Shown piece after piece: positions 53,377 through 62,606 of a stretch of DNA of 64,000 nt. This DNA comes from Yoonia sp. SS1-5 (GTDB lineage: Bacteria > Pseudomonadota > Alphaproteobacteria > Rhodobacterales > Rhodobacteraceae): contig NZ_CP151767.2 of assembly GCF_038443705.2 (NCBI RefSeq), forward strand, positions 1 to 64,000, in the 5' to 3' direction. Both the position numbers and the translations under genes were made by a program. The notes beneath the pieces are model-generated. The model saw only the letters and a program-made list of their open reading frames with translations. It was not told the DNA's origin and searched no databases. The stretch's first letter is position 1. Each line of letters starts with the position of its first letter.

Positions 53377-53453
53377 GCGGCGTTCCGGAATGCCCCGGGT
53401 GTCGTTCACCACACGCGCCCGATCCGGCGCCGCGATTTGAAGTAGCCTGTTGG

Positions 53454-53467
53454 GGGTCTGACCCTAA
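53454..53467. repeat. Short gene-end element CTGACCCTAA (copy 3 of 3)
   Basis: The gggtctgaccctaa copy lies between the convergent fatty acid hydroxylase-like and soxG genes and includes the soxG stop codon on the minus strand. Confidence 0.4.
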
Positions 53468-54027
53468 GCCACCGCATGAGCCGCGGCAATTAATGCATCA
53501 TGCAGTGACTTTGCGGCGGAGCGCGGCCCGAGAATGCGGATGTGATCCTCGTCTTGGCGCCGGATCACAAAGCAAGCCAACTGATGGATCATTGTGCGCT
53601 GCGCATCGCCAGCCACCATCTTGCGGATAGGCACCGCGCAGATCCGTTCACAGAGATCCGGCATCGCTGGCCCCATGACATCAAAACAGACCCACGCGCC
53701 CGATTGTTCGGTGATCGAGGCCGCATCCCCAAAGCGATCCTTGAGCATATCGGCCAGCAATTCGTGGGTGTCGCGCGGCGCCCCGATCATCCATTGATCC
53801 GGTCCGATCCAGAACCCGGCCTCGGGGTCATGCAAAACGGCGCGACCCGGCAAAGGCACGTCACGCAGCAGTTTTTTGAGAGCGGTGTGGCAGGGCTTTT
53901 CCCGGCCCAGGCGTGCGGCGACGGATGCCAGGGCCAAACCATTGTTTTCGGCAATCGTGACGTTGTCAAACGTATCGACCTGTGTGGTTTGCCCGCCAAG
54001 GGCCGTTAGGGGGCGCAGATCATGCAC
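53464..54027 (-). CDS. soxG: Sarcosine oxidase gamma subunit SoxG
   Basis: The protein has 187 residues, fitting SoxG (RAVLHDPEAGFWIGPDQWMI, SITEQSGAWVCFDVMGP). SoxG is the small structural subunit bound to the alpha chain. The GTG start at 54027 overlaps the soxA stop by eight bases, which favours it over upstream frame positions. It is the last gene of the soxBDAG operon. Confidence 0.88.
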   Translation of the reverse strand: MHDLRPLTALGGQTTQVDTFDNVTIAENNGLALASVAARLGREKPCHTALKKLLRDVPLPGRAVLHDPEAGFWIGPDQWMIGAPRDTHELLADMLKDRFGDAASITEQSGAWVCFDVMGPAMPDLCERICAVPIRKMVAGDAQRTMIHQLACFVIRRQDEDHIRILGPRSAAKSLHDALIAAAHAVA

Positions 54028-56956
54028 GCAACCGTTCTCCCTCTGGATCAATGAAATGGGCGCTGGTGATTTCCACATCAACCTGCACCTTTGTCAGCGG
54101 GCTGACCAGCCGCATGGTCTCGCCTATCCGGCTGGTCCCATCCTTGAGAAAACCAATCGCAATCGCGTGGCCAAGATTGGGCGAATAGCAGGCGGATGTC
54201 ACATAGCCCTGGTCATGGGCTGCGTCGATTGGCCCCTCGGCATTCATCAAATGCGCACCTGCTGGCACGGGATCCTTGGGATCAACAGGTTTGATCCCGA
54301 CCTGCGCCAGTTGGCCCTTACCATTCAGCCCTGCGCGCTCTGACAGGATCGACCCGATGCTGTCCTTCTTCTTGGACACCATCCGACCCATGCCGAGGTT
54401 CAATGCGGTCGTCGTCCCATTCAGTTCATTGCCCGCGGCGTGGCCCTTTTCAATCCGCATCACGCCAAGCGCTTCGGTCCCGTAAGGTGTTACGTCAAAT
54501 TCCGCACCGACTTCCATGATCTTGCGCATAAGCGCGTCGCCATAGGCCGTCGGCACTGCAATTTCATAAGCCAGTTCACCGCTGAAAGATATCCGGAACA
54601 GCCGCGCACGCAGACCGCCGCAAATTGTAATGTTTGCACAGGCCATGAACGGAAAAGCGTCGTTGCCGATGTCCTGATCCACAATTTTGGACAGCAGGTT
54701 GCGGCTGTTTGGACCCGCGACAGCATATTGCGCCCAGGCTTCGGTGGTTGAGATCAGTTGCACGTCCATATCAGGGAAGAGGCACTGATGCACGAACTCC
54801 ATATGCCGATAGACGGGCAGGGCGTTTGCGGTTGTTGTTGTGACCACAAAATGATCCTCGGCCAGCCGTGCGGCGGTGCCATCATCCATTGCGATCCCAT
54901 CTTCGCGCAGCATCAGGCCATAACGGGTCTTGCCCACAGCGAGTTTGGCAAACCCGTTGCAGTAGATCTTGTTCAGGAAATCGGCGGCATCGGCGCCTTG
55001 CACATCGACCTTTCCCAACGTGGTCACATCACAGACGCCCACGGATTTGCGGGTTGCCAATACCTCGCGATCCACGCTTTCGCGCCAGGTGGTTTCGCCG
55101 GCGCGCGGGAACCACTGCGCGCGCAGCCAATTGCCGGCTTCGACAAAAACAGCGCCTTGTTCTTCAGCCCATTTATGCGATGGGGTCAGGCGTTTGGGGT
55201 GAAATTCCTGGCCCCGATGCCGCCCTGCAAGGACGCCAATTGCGGTTGGCGTATAGGGTGGGCGAAAGATCGTTGTGCCCACGTCCGGGATCGTCTTGCC
55301 CGCCAATTCGGCCATGATCGCAAGGCCGCCCATGTTGGATGTCTTGCCCTGATCCGTCGCCATGCCAAGGGTGGTATAGCGTTTGAGGTGCTCGACCGAA
55401 CGAAAACCTTCCTGGTGGCTCAGCTTCACGTCCTTCACCGTGACATCGTTTTGCTGGTCCAGCCAGGCGCGCGAACACCCTTCGACATACCAGAAGGGCG
55501 TCAGGTTCACGGGGGCATCTTCGGCCTCGGGCAGGTCTGGCGCCGGTCCTTTGAGGTCCAGCATTTGCTGCGCAGCCAAGGCACCCGCCTGCAACGCGCC
55601 TGCCGTCGAGAGATCACCATTGGCTGCACCTGCGACACACATTCCGGCAGGGAGGTCACCACCCGGCACAAAGGCTGCGATGTCGTCGTTCCATGTCGGG
55701 CGACCCCGTTGATGGCAGGTCAAATGGACGTTGGGGTTCCAGCCACCCGACAGGCCCAATGCGCCACATTCAAGCGTGCGCATTGTGCCATCGGCCAGCT
55801 TTAGCTCGGCGAATGTCAGGCCAAGGCGCCCTTTGGTATCGACCACCTCGCCCTGCAGCACCTCGTAATCCATGCTGCGCGGGGCATCAGGGCGGACATC
55901 CACTACCGCGCTGATTTTCACGCCCTTGGCGTGCAGGTCGGCGGCTGTCCGATGCCCATCATCGTTGTTGGTAAAGATGGCCACGCGCTGGTCCACAGCG
56001 ACCGCAAATTTGTTGGCATAGCTGCGCAGGGCCGAGGCCAGCATGATGCCCGGCCGATCGTTGTTATCAAATGCAATCGGACGTTCGGTTGCGCCGGCAG
56101 CGAGCAATGTTTGCTTGGTATAGATCCGCCACAGGATTTGGCGCGGCTTGCCTGCGTCGGGCGTGTGCATATGGTCGCTCACCCGCTCAACGGCTCCATA
56201 AATGCCGTGATCAAACGCACCGATCACAGTCGTGCGCGACATCAATCGGACGTTGGGCAAACTCGCAAGCTCGGCTACAACACCAGCGGCCCAATCAGAG
56301 CCAGCTTGATCATCGAGCGCGATTGTTTCGCTGTTCAGACGCCCGCCAAAGGCAAAGTCGTCATCGGCTAGGATGATGTCAGCGCCAGCGCGGCCAGCGG
56401 TCAAGGCGGCCATCAGACCTGCGGGACCCGCGCCGATGATCAGAAGATCGCAATGCAGGAACCCCTTGTCGTAGACGTCGGGATCATCCTTGCGTGACAG
56501 GGCCCCCAGGCCTGCGGCATTGCGGATAATCGGCTCGTAGAGTTTTTCCCAGAATGCGGCGGGCCACATGAACGTCTTGTAGTAGAAACCCGCCGTCAGA
56601 AAATTGGACAATCGGTCGTTGATTGCCAGCAGGTCAAACGTCAATGAACCCAGGCGGTTCTGGCTCTTGGCCAACAGCCCGTCATAAAGCTCGGCCGTTG
56701 TCGCCCGGGTGTTGGGTTCCTGGCGGGCACCGCCCCGCAATGCGACCAAGGCGTTCGGCTCTTCCGATCCGGCCGTCAGCGGCCCACGCGGGCGGTGATA
56801 TTTGAAAGACCGACCCATAAGCCGCACACCATTGGCGAGCAGGGCAGAGGCAAGCGTGTCGCCCGGATGACCGGTGTAGGCCTTGCCATCAAAGGTGAAT
56901 TTGTGGGTTTTCGTGCGATCAATCTGACCACCTGCCAGTCGGTTCTTTTGCGTCAT
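54020..56956 (-). CDS. soxA: Sarcosine oxidase alpha subunit SoxA
   Basis: The protein has 978 residues, typical for SoxA. The N-terminal ferredoxin-like segment FTFDGKAYTGHPGDTLASAL is followed by an NAD-binding motif (LIIGAGPAGLMAALTAGRAG), a second FAD/NAD-type region, and a C-terminal aminomethyltransferase (GcvT-like) domain (ISFSGELAYEIAVPTAYGDA). In the heterotetramer it receives the sarcosine-derived iminium product through a channel and transfers the one-carbon unit to tetrahydrofolate. It overlaps soxD and soxG. Confidence 0.95.
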   Translation of the reverse strand: MTQKNRLAGGQIDRTKTHKFTFDGKAYTGHPGDTLASALLANGVRLMGRSFKYHRPRGPLTAGSEEPNALVALRGGARQEPNTRATTAELYDGLLAKSQNRLGSLTFDLLAINDRLSNFLTAGFYYKTFMWPAAFWEKLYEPIIRNAAGLGALSRKDDPDVYDKGFLHCDLLIIGAGPAGLMAALTAGRAGADIILADDDFAFGGRLNSETIALDDQAGSDWAAGVVAELASLPNVRLMSRTTVIGAFDHGIYGAVERVSDHMHTPDAGKPRQILWRIYTKQTLLAAGATERPIAFDNNDRPGIMLASALRSYANKFAVAVDQRVAIFTNNDDGHRTAADLHAKGVKISAVVDVRPDAPRSMDYEVLQGEVVDTKGRLGLTFAELKLADGTMRTLECGALGLSGGWNPNVHLTCHQRGRPTWNDDIAAFVPGGDLPAGMCVAGAANGDLSTAGALQAGALAAQQMLDLKGPAPDLPEAEDAPVNLTPFWYVEGCSRAWLDQQNDVTVKDVKLSHQEGFRSVEHLKRYTTLGMATDQGKTSNMGGLAIMAELAGKTIPDVGTTIFRPPYTPTAIGVLAGRHRGQEFHPKRLTPSHKWAEEQGAVFVEAGNWLRAQWFPRAGETTWRESVDREVLATRKSVGVCDVTTLGKVDVQGADAADFLNKIYCNGFAKLAVGKTRYGLMLREDGIAMDDGTAARLAEDHFVVTTTTANALPVYRHMEFVHQCLFPDMDVQLISTTEAWAQYAVAGPNSRNLLSKIVDQDIGNDAFPFMACANITICGGLRARLFRISFSGELAYEIAVPTAYGDALMRKIMEVGAEFDVTPYGTEALGVMRIEKGHAAGNELNGTTTALNLGMGRMVSKKKDSIGSILSERAGLNGKGQLAQVGIKPVDPKDPVPAGAHLMNAEGPIDAAHDQGYVTSACYSPNLGHAIAIGFLKDGTSRIGETMRLVSPLTKVQVDVEITSAHFIDPEGERLRA

Positions 56957-57240
56957 TTCGACCGCCCGCGCGCGCGCGCCACATCACGGGCCAGTTCCAC
57001 CTTGGAAATCTCATGCGTGATCGTATTGCGGGTCACGACCAGCCAGGATCGGTCACCGGCCTCGTGGAACCAAAGCTCTTCATGCCAGCCTGCCGGATTG
57101 TCGCGCAGGTAACCATAGTCATAGAATTCCTGTGCGGCGTTCTCCGATTTCCAATCCGGACGGTCGATCAGTTTGGCATCCCCCATATAGGTGAATTCGG
57201 CAGCGTCACGCGGGCCAAGCAGGGGGTGGTCAATCATCAT
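56953..57240 (-). CDS. soxD: Sarcosine oxidase delta subunit SoxD, without zinc-site cysteines
   Basis: The protein has 95 residues. The ends match SoxD (GPRDAAEFTYMGDAKLIDRP near the N-terminus, WHEELWFHEAGDRSWLVVTR in the second half). Characterised SoxD binds zinc through Cys6, Cys9, His59 and Cys63. Here the CPxC-type start reads HPLL, position 63 is Asp (His59 is kept), and the protein has no cysteine at all. It sits in the normal soxBDAG order, and it overlaps soxA by four bases. Confidence 0.9.
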   Translation of the reverse strand: MMIDHPLLGPRDAAEFTYMGDAKLIDRPDWKSENAAQEFYDYGYLRDNPAGWHEELWFHEAGDRSWLVVTRNTITHEISKVELARDVARARGRSK

Positions 57241-58490
57241 CAGTGCAAATTGGGCTGATTGCCCACTCCCTTTTCATCAATCATCAGGCCCTTCTCGAAC
57301 CGGTCGAACCTGTAGGCTGCCGCGACCGGGTGCGGGGCGTCCTTTGCCAGCAGATGTGCAAAGCAGAAACCGGATGCGGGCGTCGCCTTGAACCCGCCGT
57401 AACACCAGCCGCCATTGAAATAGAGCCCGTCAATATGGGTCCGGTCGATGATGGGCGAGCCATCCATCGACATATCCATGATCCCGCCCCACATGCGCAG
57501 CACCCTGGCGCGGCCAAAGGCGGGAAAGATCGCCATCCCGCCTTCGCAGACATCTTCGACAGTGGGCAGGTTGCCGCGTTGGGCGTAGGAATTATAGCCA
57601 TCAATATCACCGCCAAAGACCAACCCGCCCTTGTCGGACTGGCTGACATAGAAATGCCCTGCGCCAAAGGTGACGACACCCGGCAAGATCGGTTTCAGCC
57701 CCTCCGAGACGAAGGCTTGCAGGACGTGGCTTTCCATCGGCAGGCGCATCTCTGCCTTCGACATTAACCGGCTGGACGATCCGGCGACGGCGCAGCCGAT
57801 CTTCTTGGCGCCGATGAACCCGCGCGAGGTTTCCACGCCCAGACATTTGCCGTTTTCAATGCGAAAACCGGTCACCTCGCAGTTCTGGATGATATCAACG
57901 CCGCGGCTATCAGCGCCGCGCGCATAACCCCAGGCAACCGCATCATGGCGCACCGTGCCACCGCGATGCTGCGCAAGCCCGCCTTTGATCGGAAAACGCG
58001 CATCTTTGGTGTTCAGAAATGGATACCGCGCCTTGATCTGTTCGGTCGTCAGCAATTCGGCATCCGCGCCGTTCAACAGCATTGCATTGCCGCGCCGGAT
58101 ATAGGCATCACGCTGCGCGTCGGAGTGGATCAGGTTCAGGATCCCCCGTTGCGAGATCATGGCGTTGTAGTTGAAATCCTGCTCCAGTCCTTCCCAGAGT
58201 TTGAGAGAGAATTCATAGAACGGTTCGTTTCCGTCCAGCAGGTAGTTGGATCGGATGATGGTGGTGTTGCGCCCGACATTGCCACCGCCAATCCATCCCT
58301 TTTCCAGCACCGCAATGCGTTTCTGGCCAAGCTCCTTGGCAAGGTAGTAGGCGGTCGCCAACCCATGCCCGCCACCACCGATGACGATGATGTCATACTC
58401 TGCCTGCGGTTCCGGATCGCGCCAGGCAGGCGTCCAGCCTTTGTGACCGGTCAGTGCCTCCTTGATGACCTTGAAGCCTGAATAACGCAT
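57240..58490 (-). CDS. soxB: Sarcosine oxidase beta subunit SoxB
   Basis: The protein has 416 residues. The FAD motif IIVIGGGGHGLATAYYLAKE is near residue 30, and the FMN-attachment His lies in GTVRHDAVAWGYARGA. The C-terminal MDMSMDGSPIIDRT and GFKATPASGFCFAHLLA segments are typical. SoxB oxidises sarcosine (N-methylglycine) to glycine with FAD, passing electrons to FMN and oxygen. The start at 58490 (MRYSGF) is chosen from family length and a GGGG site a few bases upstream; 58499 is possible. It is the first gene of soxBDAG. Confidence 0.94.
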   Translation of the reverse strand: MRYSGFKVIKEALTGHKGWTPAWRDPEPQAEYDIIVIGGGGHGLATAYYLAKELGQKRIAVLEKGWIGGGNVGRNTTIIRSNYLLDGNEPFYEFSLKLWEGLEQDFNYNAMISQRGILNLIHSDAQRDAYIRRGNAMLLNGADAELLTTEQIKARYPFLNTKDARFPIKGGLAQHRGGTVRHDAVAWGYARGADSRGVDIIQNCEVTGFRIENGKCLGVETSRGFIGAKKIGCAVAGSSSRLMSKAEMRLPMESHVLQAFVSEGLKPILPGVVTFGAGHFYVSQSDKGGLVFGGDIDGYNSYAQRGNLPTVEDVCEGGMAIFPAFGRARVLRMWGGIMDMSMDGSPIIDRTHIDGLYFNGGWCYGGFKATPASGFCFAHLLAKDAPHPVAAAYRFDRFEKGLMIDEKGVGNQPNLH

Positions 58491-58868
58491 TGCCGACATC
58501 CCCTTTGGGCTAATCTGCTGCAAACAAAGACGTTAAGATACCCAGATTGGACAGGAACCGCGCCGTTTGCGACAAGCCGGACATTTTTCGGGAAGGCGAG
58601 ATGGCCTGACGCCGCATCCCCAGAAACGATCGAGGTGCTGCCGATTGCTTGGCGAATAGTGGTCAAAACACTGCCGAAGTAGTGCTTGCCAAGTCAATCC
58701 AAGTTTATCATCATATCGTCGTTGGTTTGACGATGGCGTCGTCTTTGCAGTGACCTGCACCAATGAATTGCCCTTCCTGAACGCCGGGATCTTGCTTTGC
58801 CGATGTCACGGTGGGGAAGGTTCATATCCTTCACACACGCATCGGTGCGCGGAACGAAGGATTTGTTG
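58491..58868. promoter_or_regulatory. Divergent promoter region between soxB and creatinase
   Basis: This 378-base gap separates the soxBDAG operon (minus) from the creatinase operon (plus) and should hold both promoters. Apart from ribosome binding sites I recognise no operator or gene in it. Confidence 0.5.
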
Positions 58869-60071
58869 ATGAACCGTCCACAGCACTACCGTTTTCATCA
58901 GGGTGACAAGGTTCTCCCATTTTCAAACGAAGAATATGACGCAAGGCTAGCCAAGCTGCGCGCGACCATGGTGTCCGAAGGCATTGATGCCTGTGTGTTC
59001 ACCTCAATGCACAATGTCGCATATTATTCGGGCTTTCTATATTGTGCATTTGGCCGGCCCTATGCGCTGGTCGTGACCGCGACAGACAGCGTCACAGTAA
59101 GCGCTGGCATCGACGCGGCCCAGCCGTGGCGTCGCAGCTATGGGGACAACATCACGTATACGGATTGGGAGCGGAACAATTACTGGCGTGTGATTCACGC
59201 GGTCACCGGGTCGGGCAAGGCAATCGGCTACGAGGGTGATCACATCAGCCTTGCGCAAAAAGCCCTGCTGGATGCGTTTCTGAAACCCAGCACATCAAAG
59301 GATATCGCGCCTGCAACCATGGTTCAGCGCATGCACAAATCCAGTGCCGAAATTGCGTTGATCCGGGCAGGGGCGCAGGTGGCTGATGTGGGCGGATATG
59401 CGATCAGGGACGCGATCAAGGTCGGCACCCGCGAGATTGATGTGGCCATGGCAGGTCGCGACGCGATGGAGCTTGAAATCGCAAAGCGCTATCCCGACGC
59501 TGAATATCGAGATACCTGGGTCTGGTTCCAGTCCGGCATCAACACCGACGGCGCGCATAACCCTGTGACCGCGCGGGTTCTGGAACGTGGGGATATTCTT
59601 AGTCTGAACACTTTTCCAATGATTTCAGGATACTATACCGCGCTTGAACGCACGTTGTTTGCCCAAGACGTCGATGCGGCAAGCCGCAAGATATGGGAGG
59701 CCAATGTCGCAGCACATGAATACGGCATGAGCCTTTTGAAGCCAGGGGCAAGTTGTGCAGAGGTCACCCACAAGATCAACGCATTCTTTGAAGAACGCGA
59801 TCTGTTGCAGTACCGCAGTTTTGGCTACGGCCACTCCTTCGGTGTGCTCTCACACTATTATGGACGCGAAGCCGGATTGGAACTGCGTGAAGACATCGAC
59901 ACGGTCCTTAAGCCAGGCATGGTCATCTCGATGGAACCGATGCTGACGATCCCCGAAGGCCAGGCAGGTGCCGGTGGTTACCGTGAGCATGACATTCTGA
60001 TTATCAACGAAGATGGTAGCGAAAACATCACTGGCTATCCTTACGGTCCGGATTTCAATGTCGTTGGCTGA
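58869..60071 (+). CDS. Creatinase (creatine amidinohydrolase)
   Basis: The protein has 400 residues of the M24/creatinase fold and closely follows Pseudomonas putida creatinase as I recall it (404 residues). Key residues are in place: Phe61 and Arg63 (FGRP), His230 (DGAHNPV), Glu260 (ALERTL) and Glu356 (SMEPM). It hydrolyses creatine to sarcosine and urea. The start has a GAAGGA site; the frame extends to 58797 but the extra part looks non-coding. Divergent from soxBDAG, which uses the sarcosine, and followed by an ABC importer. Confidence 0.93.
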   Translation: MNRPQHYRFHQGDKVLPFSNEEYDARLAKLRATMVSEGIDACVFTSMHNVAYYSGFLYCAFGRPYALVVTATDSVTVSAGIDAAQPWRRSYGDNITYTDWERNNYWRVIHAVTGSGKAIGYEGDHISLAQKALLDAFLKPSTSKDIAPATMVQRMHKSSAEIALIRAGAQVADVGGYAIRDAIKVGTREIDVAMAGRDAMELEIAKRYPDAEYRDTWVWFQSGINTDGAHNPVTARVLERGDILSLNTFPMISGYYTALERTLFAQDVDAASRKIWEANVAAHEYGMSLLKPGASCAEVTHKINAFFEERDLLQYRSFGYGHSFGVLSHYYGREAGLELREDIDTVLKPGMVISMEPMLTIPEGQAGAGGYREHDILIINEDGSENITGYPYGPDFNVVG

Positions 60072-60082
60072 TGTCGACAACG

Positions 60083-60114
60083 GGCAGGGCGGTCAGTTTC
60101 TATGACCGTGCTGC
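60083..60114 (+). terminator. Imperfect hairpin after creatinase gene
   Basis: The arms ggcagggcggtca and tgaccgtgctgcc pair with two mismatches around a short loop, just after the creatinase stop. No long T run follows, so attenuation or mRNA protection is more likely than termination. Confidence 0.45.
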
Positions 60115-60240
60115 CGTTCAAACTGCGGCTTAGCGCGCTTTCTCTTGATATGCCGTTGCGTTTTGAGTCTGCATTTTGCAGGCTTCGGACAGTTTTGGCG
60201 ACGATCTGTGGTTTCCGATTTGCGCCGGTTTGAAAGAGAA

Positions 60241-61344
60241 ATGTTCCCAATGCTAGACACCCAAGATGCCTTCGTAGCCTTTGATCGCGTGCAAAAAAGC
60301 TATGATGGCGAAACGCTGGTCGTGAAAGATCTCAACCTGTCGATGCCAAAGGGTGAGTTTCTGACAATGCTTGGGCCATCGGGTTCGGGCAAAACAACCT
60401 GCCTGATGATGTTGGCCGGGTTCGAAACGGCCACCCATGGCGACATCCTGTTGGATGGTGTGTCCATCAACAACATTCCACCACATAAGCGCGGCATTGG
60501 GATGGTGTTTCAGAATTATGCGCTGTTTCCGCATATGAGTGTCGCAGAGAACCTCGCCTTCCCGTTGGAAGTACGCAAGATGGGCAAGTCCGAGCGTGAT
60601 GAGAAAGTCAAACGCGCGCTGGACATGGTGCAGATGGGGGATTTTGCCGGCCGGCGTCCGGCACAGCTTTCGGGTGGCCAGCAACAACGGATTGCACTGG
60701 CGCGCGCGCTTGTCTTTGAGCCCGAGCTGGTCTTGATGGACGAACCGCTAGGCGCGCTGGACAAGCAGTTGCGCGAAACCCTGCAGTTCGAGATTACAAA
60801 CCTCGCGCATGAACTGGGGATCACCACCGTTTATGTGACCCACGACCAGACAGAAGCACTGACGATGTCGGATCGCGTGGCCGTGTTCGATGATGGCCGT
60901 ATCCAACAGCTTGCTGCACCCGATGAGTTGTACGAGAAGCCGGAAAACAGTTTTGTCGCCCAGTTCATTGGCGAAAACAACACGCTCGACGGGGTTGTCG
61001 AGGAAATCAAGGGGAATACCTGCATCGTCAAGCTCGATAGCGGCGATATTATTGACGCTGTACCAGTCAACGTCACCGCAGTTGGTGAGCGTACCAAAGT
61101 GTCGATTCGTCCCGAACGTGTCGAGTTTGACCGCGAACGCCTGCACGCAGACGCACATACCCTTCAGGCGGAAGTGTTGGAATTCATCTATATGGGCGAT
61201 ATTTTCCGCACACGCTTGCGCGTTGCCGGGACGGATGACTTTGTCATCAAGACACGCAATGCCCCTGACCAAAAGCGTCTCCAGCCAGGCGAGGCAATCG
61301 AAATTGGATGGCTGCCACAGGACTGTCGCGCGCTTGACGCATGA
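60241..61344 (+). CDS. ABC transporter ATP-binding protein (spermidine/putrescine PotA type)
   Basis: The protein has 367 residues. Walker A GPSGSGKTT (about 43-51), QNYALFP Q-loop, signature LSGGQQQR, Walker B LVLMDEPLGALD and switch His in THDQTEA are followed by a C-terminal TOBE-type domain. The start at 60241 is preferred over upstream frame positions because of family length and a GAAAGAGAA site. It is the first transporter gene after creatinase; creatine uptake is the inferred role of the system. Confidence 0.93.
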   Translation: MFPMLDTQDAFVAFDRVQKSYDGETLVVKDLNLSMPKGEFLTMLGPSGSGKTTCLMMLAGFETATHGDILLDGVSINNIPPHKRGIGMVFQNYALFPHMSVAENLAFPLEVRKMGKSERDEKVKRALDMVQMGDFAGRRPAQLSGGQQQRIALARALVFEPELVLMDEPLGALDKQLRETLQFEITNLAHELGITTVYVTHDQTEALTMSDRVAVFDDGRIQQLAAPDELYEKPENSFVAQFIGENNTLDGVVEEIKGNTCIVKLDSGDIIDAVPVNVTAVGERTKVSIRPERVEFDRERLHADAHTLQAEVLEFIYMGDIFRTRLRVAGTDDFVIKTRNAPDQKRLQPGEAIEIGWLPQDCRALDA

Positions 61345-61419
61345 AACACAACGAATTGCGGTCGCTCGGGCTGCGGTTCTTGTCGATACAAAACCGGGCA
61401 ACACTAAGGGAGAAAAGAT

Positions 61420-62532
61420 ATGAAAATAACCTTGAAGATGCTGGCGACAACCTGTCTGACGCTGCCAGCCACAATGGCCGTCGCCGACGGACATATGGCC
61501 AATGAAATGACGATTGTCAGCTGGGGTGGGGCGTATTCTGCGTCACAACAAAATGCCTATCATGAGCCCTATATGGCGAATACGGGCATCTCTATCATCA
61601 ATGACGAGTCCTCGCCCGAGGCCGTGGCCAAGCTGCGCGCCATGAACGAAGCTGGCAACATTACCTGGGATCTGGTCGATGCAGAGGCCGCCGACGCGAT
61701 CCGGCTGTGTGATGAAGGTCTGGCCATCGAAATTGATCACGATGAGGTTCTTGCCGCGGCCCCCGACGGCACATCAGCGACCGAAGACTTCGGCGCGACA
61801 ATCGCGTCCGAGTGTTTCATCCCGCAAATCGTGTTCTCGACAACTTTCGGCTACCGGACTGACATGGTGCCAGAGGGCGTTGAGCCGCCAACCTCTGCTT
61901 GCGATGTCTTTGATCTCGAGACATATCCTGGCAAGCGGGCACTGAACAAGCGTCCGATCGCCAACATGGAATGGGCGCTGCTATGCGATGGCGTTGCCTA
62001 CGAAGATGTCTACGACACACTCGAGACGGAAGAAGGCCAAGCCCGGGCTTTTGCAAAGCTTGATACGATCAAGGATCAGACCATTTGGTGGTCGGCTGGC
62101 GCTGAAACGCCGCAATTGCTTGCGGATGGCGAGATCTTTATGGGGTCAACTTTCAACGGGCGCCTGTTCTCTGTGATTGCCGAGCAGGGCCAGCCTGTGG
62201 GGATGGCCTGGGACTGGCAGATGCTTGACCTGGACGGTTGGATTGTTCCCGCTGGCCTGCCGGAAGATCGGCTTGCCCGCGTGATGGATTACCTCAAATT
62301 CGCCACCGACACCCAGCGTCTGGCTGATCAAGCGCAATATATCAGCTACGGCCCTGCGCGCGCGTCTTCTGCACCGCTGGTGGGCCAACATGCCGAGCTT
62401 GGCATCGACATGGCGCCACATATGCCAACCGATCCGGCAAACGCCGAGAACACATTCTACAACAACTACGAATGGTGGGCAGATTACCGCGACGACCTGG
62501 ATGCCAAATTCCAGGCCTGGTTGTCGCAGTAA
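61420..62532 (+). CDS. ABC transporter substrate-binding protein (PotD-like)
   Basis: The protein has 370 residues with a signal peptide (ATMAVADG). The N-terminal IVSWGGAYSASQQNAYHEPY and NITWDLVDAEAADAIRLC, and the C-terminal NTFYNNYEWWADYRDDLDAKF, place it in the spermidine/putrescine-type binding proteins. Ligands of this group include polyamines, creatine-like and opine-like compounds. Its place after creatinase suggests creatine. Confidence 0.93.
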   Translation: MKITLKMLATTCLTLPATMAVADGHMANEMTIVSWGGAYSASQQNAYHEPYMANTGISIINDESSPEAVAKLRAMNEAGNITWDLVDAEAADAIRLCDEGLAIEIDHDEVLAAAPDGTSATEDFGATIASECFIPQIVFSTTFGYRTDMVPEGVEPPTSACDVFDLETYPGKRALNKRPIANMEWALLCDGVAYEDVYDTLETEEGQARAFAKLDTIKDQTIWWSAGAETPQLLADGEIFMGSTFNGRLFSVIAEQGQPVGMAWDWQMLDLDGWIVPAGLPEDRLARVMDYLKFATDTQRLADQAQYISYGPARASSAPLVGQHAELGIDMAPHMPTDPANAENTFYNNYEWWADYRDDLDAKFQAWLSQ

Positions 62533-62556
62533 CCTTCAACGCGAAATGAACTACGG

Positions 62557-62581
62557 GGGGCGCATCCCAAGGCTGCGCCCC
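62557..62581 (+). terminator. Stem-loop between binding protein and permease genes
   Basis: The arms ggggcgca (62557-62564) and tgcgcccc (62574-62581) form a perfect 8-bp stem with a 9-base loop. This is the same placement as the hairpins after the xylF, betaine-type and TAXI binding-protein genes. Confidence 0.6.
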
Positions 62582-62606
62582 TTGATCGAAAGCGGATGGA
62601 GGTCAC

